Origin: Polaromonas sp.
Lineage (GTDB): Bacteria; Pseudomonadota; Gammaproteobacteria; Burkholderiales; Burkholderiaceae
Direction: 5' to 3'
Assembly: GCA_013823505.1 (NCBI GenBank)
Contig: PNMH01000017.1
Location: 1 to 55,820, forward strand
Length of the DNA: 55,820 nt
Shown: in pieces, positions 48,231 through 55,820 of the stretch
Layout of the letters: each line of letters starts with the position of its first letter
Numbering within the stretch: position 1 is the stretch's first letter
The notes under the pieces: model-generated
Seen by the model: the letters and a program-made list of their open reading frames with translations, nothing else
Told to the model about the DNA's origin: nothing
Database searches by the model: none
Made by a program: the position numbers and the translations under genes

Positions 48231-49580
48231 TTAAGTCTGTTCGTTGTTAGGAAGCGCGGACGCATTCTCGCTAGCAATCACGGGAAAGACGCGGTCTAGC
48301 CAGAAGTCGGCATCAAGCTTTTTGTTGCCCTTCAGACTGCCGTCGAGTAGAAACGACTTGAGTACATCTCGGAGGCAGGCTTTTGCGAGATCGGCGTGCT
48401 CATGAATGGTGGTGGCGTCTGCAGATTGCAGATTCAAGCCACCGTGCACCACCCGGTTTCTGGTCTTCTGGAGCAGCCGGACCCTTTCATAGCGTTCACG
48501 CCGATGCTCTGGCGGAGCAAGGAATGCGTAGTTGAGCGCGACGCGAAAAGCGAGCTCTGAAGAGTCCATAGGGTTCAAAACTACTTCTAGGCCTATGACT
48601 GCGTCCAATAGCGCGTCTACCGGGGATAGGCGATTCTCTGCATCAACAAGTCGGTCGGCAGCGATGCGAAGTTCTTGACGTGTTGCGGCTTGGAGTGCAC
48701 GCTCAATCTCAAGGAAAAGATCCACCTCAGAGGCGAAGACTTCGAGCGAAGCAAATGTTGGACGGTTTAGAGGCCAACTTGAGCTACCACCAAGATGCGG
48801 CAACAACTTCGGAGTGAACTCGGTTTGCGTCAAGAAAACTCCCGCTCGGCCTGGCTTCAGCACATGAAGGGCACGAAGAATATTGGCCGTTCTGTTCGAT
48901 ACCTCCTGGATGGCATCTGAGACTACAAGTGTTTGAGGATGGCTGTGTTCGAGAGTGAAGCCGCATGAGCTTTGAAACTCAATACAACATGAAACAGAGT
49001 GAGAGAGCAAATCATGTGGCTGCCCAAAGGTAATGTCCTGCGCCCCAAGTTCCACAACCTCATTCTCAGAAAGCTGTCTGAGAGTAATTCCTTCGTCGAT
49101 AGATATTACGTAGCCAATACCATCTAGCTTCACGCCAGCAAGAGAAGTTACTGTGCTGTGCGTAAGCCGTTTCTCATCAAGCAGTCTTCCAAGGTTTTCG
49201 AGAAGCGCTTCAATGGCATCTGATAGCGAAGTTCGTGTAGTCGGGTCTTGGTCTAGCACGGTGCACCAAGTTGATATGAGTGCGGTGCAGTCTCCGATGT
49301 GCATCGCTCGACCTGGGAGGACGAGGTGATACGTGAGTTCTGGTTGAAATTCTGTGATTACCGTCTTGAGGCGCTCAACTACTTGAGAAGACTCGACGAC
49401 TCGCATGAAGGCAATCCAAGTCGATGAGCCTCGGTAAGGCTCGACCGAGATCGAGTGACTTCCCGGACCGGTAGGTCTGAGAACTCTTCGATAGTCTCGT
49501 GGCGGAAGGGAAACATGTGTCGGGTACAACTCCAAAAGAGCGTCCCGGACGGCAGTTGCAAACTGGGCGGACAACGGCAC
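48231..49580 (-). CDS. ApeA-like HEPN protein, putative defence nuclease
   Basis: A 449-residue protein with a GTG start, directly preceded in frame by TAG ATC ATC, so it cannot extend. The C-terminal region (about 320-410) has an ApeA-like HEPN domain: the RNase motif R-X4-H appears as RNRVVH at 374-379, followed by GG. Such HEPN domains cleave RNA in abortive-infection and related systems. Residues 1-300 match nothing I know; they have mixed alpha/beta character and may sense phage. The DNA is visibly more AT-rich than its surroundings, a sign of transfer. It is convergent with the ccdB gene (80 bases between stops). Confidence 0.82.
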   Translation of the reverse strand: MPLSAQFATAVRDALLELYPTHVSLPPRDYRRVLRPTGPGSHSISVEPYRGSSTWIAFMRVVESSQVVERLKTVITEFQPELTYHLVLPGRAMHIGDCTALISTWCTVLDQDPTTRTSLSDAIEALLENLGRLLDEKRLTHSTVTSLAGVKLDGIGYVISIDEGITLRQLSENEVVELGAQDITFGQPHDLLSHSVSCCIEFQSSCGFTLEHSHPQTLVVSDAIQEVSNRTANILRALHVLKPGRAGVFLTQTEFTPKLLPHLGGSSSWPLNRPTFASLEVFASEVDLFLEIERALQAATRQELRIAADRLVDAENRLSPVDALLDAVIGLEVVLNPMDSSELAFRVALNYAFLAPPEHRRERYERVRLLQKTRNRVVHGGLNLQSADATTIHEHADLAKACLRDVLKSFLLDGSLKGNKKLDADFWLDRVFPVIASENASALPNNEQT

Positions 49581-49597
49581 GATGATCTAAGTCTGTT
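48232..49597. repeat. 10-bp direct repeat bracketing the HEPN gene
   Basis: TAAGTCTGTT occurs at 48232-48241, overlapping the stop codon, and at 49588-49597, eight bases outside the start codon. No inverted terminal repeats or transposase accompany it. It may be a scar of insertion or chance. Confidence 0.4.
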
Positions 49598-49772
49598 GGC
49601 GTGAGGGCTCTTTGTGAGGCATCGTACAGAGTGTCCATCACAACGAGCAGGAGACGCAGGGAGTTTTGGGTATTCCGGTCACGACGCCCGCGTAAAGAGG
49701 GGCTGAAGCTTGGACTTCAAGAGTCATCGCCCGCCACCCCCGCACCGCGTCCGCGAGCCGAGCGCCAAGGGT
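49581..49772. other. Spacer with no gene between HEPN start and proC stop
   Basis: These 192 bases contain no credible coding frame or RNA gene. Composition changes from AT-rich to GC-rich along it, which marks the edge of the transferred segment. Short open frames here lack ribosome sites and family features. Confidence 0.5.
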
Positions 49773-50600
49773 TTACTTCCCGAACTCCCGCCCCAGTTCC
49801 TCAGCCCGCTTCTGCGCAGCAAACAGCGCTTCTTCAAACTTCGCTTTCACACCCGCCGCCTCCATCGAGGTCAGCGCCGCATACGTGGTGCCGCCCTTGG
49901 AGGTGACCCGCTCGCGCAGCGTCTGCGGTGGATCGTCCGAGCGCTGCGCCAGGGTCGACGCACCGATGAAGGTGCCCACCGCGAGCTGGTAGGCCACCTC
50001 GGGTGGCAGGCCCATGCGGGTGCCGGCGTCGCGCATGGCTTCCAGGAAATAGAACACGTAGGCCGGGCCTGAGCCGGAGAGCGCGGTCACGGCGTCGAGT
50101 TGTTGTTCGACGCTCACCCACACCAGTTCGCCGGTGGTCTTCACCACGGCTTCCACCAATGCACGGTCGGCGGTGCTGGCGCCGTCGCGGGCGAAGAGGC
50201 CGGTCATGCCCAGGCCGACGAGGGCCGGTGTGTTGGGCATGGCGCGCACGATGCGCTGCGTCTGCAGCCAGCCGGCCATGCTCTCGCTGGTGATGCCGGC
50301 GGCCACGCTCAGGTGCAGCGCGCTGCCCAGATGGGGTTGACTGGCGAGGGCGGCGTCCTTGAAAGTTTGCGGCTTCACGGCCCAGACCACGAGGTCGGAA
50401 GTGCGCAGATCCGCGCTGGCCGCGGCGAGGAGTGAGACGCCGGGGAACTGCTGCGCGAGCTTGGTGCGCTGTTCGTCCCAGGGCTCGACGATCTGCAGCG
50501 CGATGGCCGGATGGCCCTGGCGGAGCAGGCCGCCGACGATGGCGCTGGCCATGTTGCCGCCGCCGATGAAGGTGATGGTGGGGTGGGTGGGGGTGTTCAT
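49773..50600 (-). CDS. proC: Pyrroline-5-carboxylate reductase
   Basis: A 275-residue NAD(P)H-dependent enzyme that makes proline from pyrroline-5-carboxylate. The N-terminal nucleotide-binding motif is TFIGGGNMASAIVGGL. Further diagnostic parts are VVWAVKPQTF, RAMPNTPALVGLGMTGLF and DAVTALSGSGPAYVF followed by TSKGGTTYAAL. The start is at MNTPTHPT. It lies 32 bases after glpK on the same strand and may be read with it. Confidence 0.96.
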   Translation of the reverse strand: MNTPTHPTITFIGGGNMASAIVGGLLRQGHPAIALQIVEPWDEQRTKLAQQFPGVSLLAAASADLRTSDLVVWAVKPQTFKDAALASQPHLGSALHLSVAAGITSESMAGWLQTQRIVRAMPNTPALVGLGMTGLFARDGASTADRALVEAVVKTTGELVWVSVEQQLDAVTALSGSGPAYVFYFLEAMRDAGTRMGLPPEVAYQLAVGTFIGASTLAQRSDDPPQTLRERVTSKGGTTYAALTSMEAAGVKAKFEEALFAAQKRAEELGREFGK

Positions 50601-50632
50601 CGCGCCATTGTCGCGCGCATCCACCCGCGGCT

Positions 50633-52126
<1,494 letters not shown>

Positions 52127-52144
52127 CTCGGCTTTCGGGAAAGG

Positions 52145-52927
52145 TCAGTTGTGGTCGGTGTCGCTGCCCGCGAGCACGCACTCGACGTTGCCCGCGGCGA
52201 GCAGGTCGGCGAAGGGGGGCGGTGGCGCCAGGTCGGTGAACACCACGTCGAGGTCGTCGAGCCGCGCGAGCTCGACCATGGCGGGGCGGTTGAACTTGCT
52301 GTGGTCGGCCGCGAGCCAGACCTCGCGCGACTGCTCGACGATGGCGCGCGCGACCTTGACCTCGCGGTAGTCGAAGTCGCGCAGCGTGCCGTCGGCTTCG
52401 ATGCCGCTGATGCCGATCAGGCCGATGTCGACCTTGAACTGGCGCATGAAGTCCACCGTGGCTTCACCCACGATGCCTTGGTCGGCTCCGCGCACCAGGC
52501 CGCCGGCCACGATCACTTCGCAGTCCGGGTTGGTGCTCATGAGCGAGGCGATGTGCAGGTTGTTGGTGATCACGCGCAGGCCGCGGTGGTGCTGCAGCTC
52601 GCGCGCCACCGCCTCGATGGTGGTGCCGATGTTCATGATCAGCGAGCAGCCGTTGGGCACGCGCCGGGCCACGGCGCGCGCAATGCGGGTCTTGGCGTCG
52701 GCTTGCATGGCCTGGCGCTGGCGGTAGGCGATGTTCTCGGTGGTGGAGCCGGGCAGGCGCACGCCGCCATGAAAGCGCGACAGAAAGCCGGCCTCGGCCA
52801 GGCGCTGCACGTCGCGGCGCACCGTTTGCAGGGTGACGCCGAAGCGTTCGGCCAGGGCCTCGATGGTCTGTGGGCCGTGGGCACGCACTTCGTCGAGCAG
52901 TTCGGTGTGTCGGGGGTTCAGGTTCAT
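52145..52927 (-). CDS. glpR: DeoR/GlpR-family regulator
   Basis: A 260-residue repressor. The N-terminal DeoR winged helix (about residues 5-60) reads TELLDEVRAHGPQTIEALAERFGVTLQTVRRDVQRL, followed by EAGFLSRFHGG. The sugar-phosphate-sensing domain has IMNIGTTIEAVAREL and VITNNLHIASLMS, and later IVAGGLVRGADQGIVG. The likely inducer is glycerol 3-phosphate. It is first in a glpR-glpK-proC transcript and divergent from glpS, with tandem repeats in the shared spacer. Confidence 0.93.
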   Translation of the reverse strand: MNLNPRHTELLDEVRAHGPQTIEALAERFGVTLQTVRRDVQRLAEAGFLSRFHGGVRLPGSTTENIAYRQRQAMQADAKTRIARAVARRVPNGCSLIMNIGTTIEAVARELQHHRGLRVITNNLHIASLMSTNPDCEVIVAGGLVRGADQGIVGEATVDFMRQFKVDIGLIGISGIEADGTLRDFDYREVKVARAIVEQSREVWLAADHSKFNRPAMVELARLDDLDVVFTDLAPPPPFADLLAAGNVECVLAGSDTDHN

Positions 52928-52955
52928 CGGCGGCGCGGGATGGAGCGGGGGCTAC

Positions 52956-53029
52956 CCGAACATAACGGAATTCTTTTTGGCCCCGATCAGGGTAAATACC
53001 GAATAAAAACGAACATAAACGAACAATAG
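52956..53029. promoter_or_regulatory. Tandem 10-bp CGAA repeats, putative GlpR operator
   Basis: CGAA units are phased at exactly ten bases in the divergent glpR-glpS spacer: CGAATAAAAA (53000), CGAACATAAA (53010) and CGAACAATAG (53020). A further CGAACATAAC lies at 52957. DeoR/GlpR proteins bind TTCG/CGAA half-sites, as in the E. coli GlpR box. The array lies 60-90 bases before the glpS ATG. Confidence 0.65.
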
Positions 53030-53089
53030 AATCCGGCAAACGAAATGCCATCCGACTGCGGATGTGCGGTTTTTCACACTGGGATCTGA

Positions 53090-54166
53090 ATGCAGCTGTC
53101 ACTGGAGCACGTGGGCAAGACCGTCGGGCCTGCCGTCCACCTCTACCCCCAAAGCCTGAGCCTGGCCCCCGGCGCGGTCACGGTGCTGCTGGGCGCCACG
53201 CAGGCCGGCAAGACCAGCCTGATGCGCGTCATGGCCGGCCTGGACGTGGCCACCACCGGTCGCGTGTTGGTGGATGGCGTTGACGTGACCCGCATGTCGG
53301 TGCGCCAGCGCAACGTGGCCATGGTCTACCAGCAGTTTGTGAACTACCCCTCGATGACGGTGGCTCAGAACATCGCCTCGCCCATGCGCCTGCGCGGCGA
53401 CCGCGACGTGGACCAGAAGGTGCGCGACATTGCTGCGCGCCTGCACATCGACATGTTCCTCGACCGCCTGCCTGCCGAGCTCTCGGGCGGGCAGCAGCAA
53501 CGCGTGGCGCTGGCGCGCGCGCTGGCCAAACAGGCGCCGCTGATGCTGTTTGACGAACCCCTGGTGAACCTGGACTACAAGTTGCGCGAAGAGTTGCGCG
53601 AAGAGCTCACCCAGTTGTTTGCCACCGGCGACTCCACCGTGGTCTACGCCACCACCGAGCCGGGCGAGGCGCTGCTGCTGGGTGGGTACACCGCCGTGAT
53701 GGACGCGGGTGAGCTGCTGCAGTACGGCCCGACCGCCGAGGTGTTCCACGCGCCCAAGAGCATTCGCGTGGCACGCGCCTTCAGCGACCCGCCCATGAAC
53801 CTGATGCCTGCCGAGGTGGTGGCCGGTGGTGTGCGGCCGCAAGGCGGCGACATCTGGCCCTTGCAACTGCCGCCCGACGCGCCGAAGCGCCTGACGCTGG
53901 GCCTGCGTGCGGGTGGCCTGCGCGTGACGCAGCGGCCGGGCGACGTGGCCCTGCCCGGGCGCGTGGAGCTGGCCGAGATTGCCGGCTCCGACACCTTCGT
54001 GCACGTGCACACCGGCGTGGGCGAGCTGGTGGCGCAGCTCACGGGCGTGCACGTGTGCCCGTTGGGTGACCCGATCACGCTGTATTTGCAGCCCGACGCA
54101 TTGTTCGTGTTTGACGCCGGGGGCCCGCTCGTGCGGGCGCCGGCACGGCCGGGGAGGGCGCACTGA
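53090..54166 (+). CDS. glpS: Glycerol ABC transporter ATPase, GlpS type
   Basis: A 358-residue ABC ATPase of the MalK-like/carbohydrate-uptake-1 type with C-terminal OB-like regulatory part (about 240-358). Walker A is GATQAGKT (35-42), the signature LSGGQ (131-135), Walker B LMLFDEP (151-157) and the D-loop NLD (160-162). In the H-loop the usual His is replaced: the sequence reads YATTEPGEAL (186-195) instead of YVTHDQVEAL, so Thr189 is at the switch-His position. The first gene of the importer, it overlaps the next by one base (TGATG). GlpS is assigned by analogy with the rhizobial glpSTPQUV glycerol importer and by the adjacent glpR and glpK. Confidence 0.85.
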   Translation: MQLSLEHVGKTVGPAVHLYPQSLSLAPGAVTVLLGATQAGKTSLMRVMAGLDVATTGRVLVDGVDVTRMSVRQRNVAMVYQQFVNYPSMTVAQNIASPMRLRGDRDVDQKVRDIAARLHIDMFLDRLPAELSGGQQQRVALARALAKQAPLMLFDEPLVNLDYKLREELREELTQLFATGDSTVVYATTEPGEALLLGGYTAVMDAGELLQYGPTAEVFHAPKSIRVARAFSDPPMNLMPAEVVAGGVRPQGGDIWPLQLPPDAPKRLTLGLRAGGLRVTQRPGDVALPGRVELAEIAGSDTFVHVHTGVGELVAQLTGVHVCPLGDPITLYLQPDALFVFDAGGPLVRAPARPGRAH

Positions 54167-55242
54167 TGGCACGCATCGAACTCGACCTGGCGCACGCCTA
54201 CAAGCCGAACCCGACCAGGGATGAGGATTACGCACTGCTGCCGCTGAAGATGACCTTCGAGGACGGCGGCGCCTACGCGCTGCTCGGCCCCTCGGGCTGC
54301 GGCAAGACGACCATGCTCAACATCATCTCGGGCCTGCTGGTGCCCTCACAGGGCACGGTGACCTTCGACGGCCGGGATGTGACGCGCCAGAGCCCGCAGC
54401 AGCGCAACATCGCGCAGGTGTTCCAGTTTCCGGTGATCTACGACACCATGACGGTGGCGCAGAACCTCGCGTTTCCGCTGAAGAACCGCAAGGTGCCTGA
54501 GGCCGAGATCAAGGCCCAGGTGGGCCGCATCGCCGAGATGCTGGAGATGAGCCACCAGCTCGACATGCGCGCAGCAGGCCTGAGCGCCGACCAGAAGCAG
54601 AAGATCTCGCTGGGCCGCGGGCTGGTGCGCTCCGACGTGTCGGCCGTGCTGTTCGACGAGCCGCTCACCGTGATCGACCCGCACCTGAAATGGCAGCTGC
54701 GGCGCAAGCTCAAGCAGATCCACCACGAGCTCAAGCTCACGCTGATCTACGTGACGCACGACCAGGTGGAGGCGCTGACCTTTGCCGACGAGGTGGTGGT
54801 GATGACTCGTGGGCGCGCGGTGCAGGTGGGCGCTGCCGAGGCGCTGTTCGAGCGGCCGGCGCACACCTTTGTAGGCCACTTCATTGGCTCGCCGGGCATG
54901 AATTTTTTGCCCGCCTCCAGCGTGCGCGGTGGCCTGGTGGTACTCGACCACCCGTTTGCGATGACGAATGGCCGGGTGCTGCCCGAGGGTGCGCTGAAGC
55001 TCGGCATTCGCCCCGAATACCTCGCGCTCGGCCAGGCCGGCGAGCCCAACACACTGCCCGCCCGTGTGACGCGCGTGCAGGACATCGGCACCTACGTGAT
55101 GGTGACCTGCGAAGCCGGGGAACACCGGCTCAAGTGCCGCCTTGCGCCTGAGGCCGCCGCGCCGGTGGCGGGCGACACCGTGCACCTGCGGGTGCTGGGC
55201 GAGCACACCTGCTTCTACCAAGACGAGGCACTCATTCAATGA
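54166..55242 (+). CDS. glpT: Glycerol ABC transporter ATPase, GlpT type
   Basis: A 358-residue second ATPase. Walker A is GPSGCGKT (41-48), Walker B VLFDEP (161-166) and the switch His is present (YVTHDQVEAL, His198). The signature is degenerate, LSADQ (139-143) rather than LSGGQ, followed by KQKISLGRGL. The C-terminal TOBE-like domain has LKLGIRPEYLAL. The stop overlaps the next ATG as ATGA. In an ABC dimer it would pair with GlpS. The name follows the rhizobial system (not the glycerol-phosphate antiporter GlpT of E. coli). Confidence 0.85.
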   Translation: MARIELDLAHAYKPNPTRDEDYALLPLKMTFEDGGAYALLGPSGCGKTTMLNIISGLLVPSQGTVTFDGRDVTRQSPQQRNIAQVFQFPVIYDTMTVAQNLAFPLKNRKVPEAEIKAQVGRIAEMLEMSHQLDMRAAGLSADQKQKISLGRGLVRSDVSAVLFDEPLTVIDPHLKWQLRRKLKQIHHELKLTLIYVTHDQVEALTFADEVVVMTRGRAVQVGAAEALFERPAHTFVGHFIGSPGMNFLPASSVRGGLVVLDHPFAMTNGRVLPEGALKLGIRPEYLALGQAGEPNTLPARVTRVQDIGTYVMVTCEAGEHRLKCRLAPEAAAPVAGDTVHLRVLGEHTCFYQDEALIQ

Positions 55243-55820
55243 GCACAACCACCAAACCCGTGAACCAGAAAGCCTGGTTCCTCGTGCTGCCCGTCATCGT
55301 CTGCGTGGCCTTCTCGGCCATCCTGCCGCTGATGACGGTGGTGAACTACTCGGTGCAGGACATCTTCTCGCCCGACCGTCGCGTGTTCGTCGGCACCGAA
55401 TGGTTCGCTGCCGTGATGCGCGACGAAGAACTGCACCTCGCCCTGTGGCGGCAGATCCAGTTTTCGCTGGCGGTGCTGCTGGTGGAGATTCCGCTGGGCA
55501 TCGCGCTGGCGCTGTCGATGCCGGCGCAAGGGTGGAAGTCGTCCGCCGTGCTGGTGCTGGTGGCGCTGTCGCTGCTCATCCCCTGGAACGTGGTGGGCAC
55601 CATCTGGCAGATCTTCGGCCGCGCCGACATCGGACCGCTGGGCTACTACTTGCAGCAGGCCGGCATTGAATACAGCTACACCGGCAACTCCTCACACGCC
55701 TGGTGGACGGTGCTGGCCATGGACGTGTGGCACTGGACGCCGCTGGTGGCGCTGCTGGCCTTTGCCGGCTTGCGCAGCATTCCCGACGCGTACTACCAGG
55801 CGGCCAGCATCGACGGCGCG
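55239..55820 (+). CDS. glpP: Glycerol ABC transporter permease, GlpP type (truncated by window end)
   Basis: The first 194 residues of a permease of the binding-protein-dependent family. TM1 is WFLVLPVIVCVAFSAILPLM, followed by SVQDIFSPDRRVFVG and further helices. The cytoplasmic EAA-like loop that contacts the ATPases begins at YYQAASIDGA at the window edge. The remainder, a second permease and the binding protein should lie to the right. Start overlaps the glpT stop by ATGA, showing tight coupling. Confidence 0.88.
   Translation, partial: MSTTTKPVNQKAWFLVLPVIVCVAFSAILPLMTVVNYSVQDIFSPDRRVFVGTEWFAAVMRDEELHLALWRQIQFSLAVLLVEIPLGIALALSMPAQGWKSSAVLVLVALSLLIPWNVVGTIWQIFGRADIGPLGYYLQQAGIEYSYTGNSSHAWWTVLAMDVWHWTPLVALLAFAGLRSIPDAYYQAASIDGA

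Noticed and set aside
45050..48231. 12-base match TGGATCGACAGG at about 45050 and 48219
   Set aside because: Twelve-base repeats are expected many times by chance in 55 kb; no other feature supports a mobile unit between them.
48151..49772. Insertion sequence carrying the HEPN gene
   Set aside because: No transposase, no terminal inverted repeats; only a short direct repeat is seen.
52956..53029. E. coli-type GlpR palindrome
   Set aside because: The units are direct repeats rather than the inverted TTCG/CGAA box, so the site is reported as a tandem array.

Overview
The window is high-GC chromosomal DNA, densely packed and almost entirely coding, with no gap above 300 bases. Gene content and order point to a betaproteobacterium of the Burkholderiales, most likely Comamonadaceae (Hydrogenophaga-like). 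Supporting signs are a Bug-type solute-binding protein without its permease, recG next to oxyR and ubiA, a pyk/fba/purC/purE/purK/sua5 backbone on one strand, and a GlpSTP-type glycerol ABC importer beside glpR and glpK. The genus is inferred, not proven. No rRNA, tRNA, CRISPR array, transposase or phage gene was found.

Layout: 122-5943 holds a ClC-family protein, an MFS transporter and uvrA. 5953-9095 holds a MipA-like outer-membrane protein, a CigR/RcnB-like secreted protein and a CYTH-CHAD protein. 9114-12411 is a DUF1800-DUF1501 pair. 12568-18490 holds pyrF, an EamA exporter, the ATGA-coupled operon tsaB-rimI-udg, dacB and a SemiSWEET. 18523-23239 holds sua5, purK, purE, cnoX and purC. 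23347-27168 is an IclR-controlled module of acyl-CoA ligase plus Bug protein. 27236-31711 holds fba, a lipoprotein esterase, a DUF481 protein and pyk. 31818-34317 is a group of small envelope proteins (hypothetical, YiaA/B, small hydrophobic protein, DUF2145). 34354-37893 encodes an unrecognised 1179-residue protein. 38032-42247 holds an MFS transporter, tgt, queA and a flavin reductase. 42349-47487 holds recG, a small lipoprotein, oxyR, dps and ubiA. 47559-49580 is a compact accessory island: a Phd-like antitoxin, a CcdB-like toxin and a low-GC HEPN protein. 49773-55820 holds proC, glpK, glpR and the divergent glycerol importer genes glpS, glpT and glpP (truncated by the window end).

Functional links: TsaB and Sua5 serve tRNA t6A synthesis, and QueA and Tgt serve queuosine. 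PurC, PurE and PurK serve purine synthesis and PyrF serves pyrimidine synthesis. UvrA, UDG and RecG are DNA-repair proteins; OxyR and Dps handle peroxide stress. GlpR probably controls both divergent glycerol transcripts through tandem 10-bp repeats.

The most interesting items are: the HEPN plus Phd/CcdB island; the orphan 1179-residue protein; paired defects in the GlpS/GlpT ATPases that fall in the same composite site; a ClC protein whose gating glutamate is glutamine; and three matching 15-bp dyads around the IclR gene.
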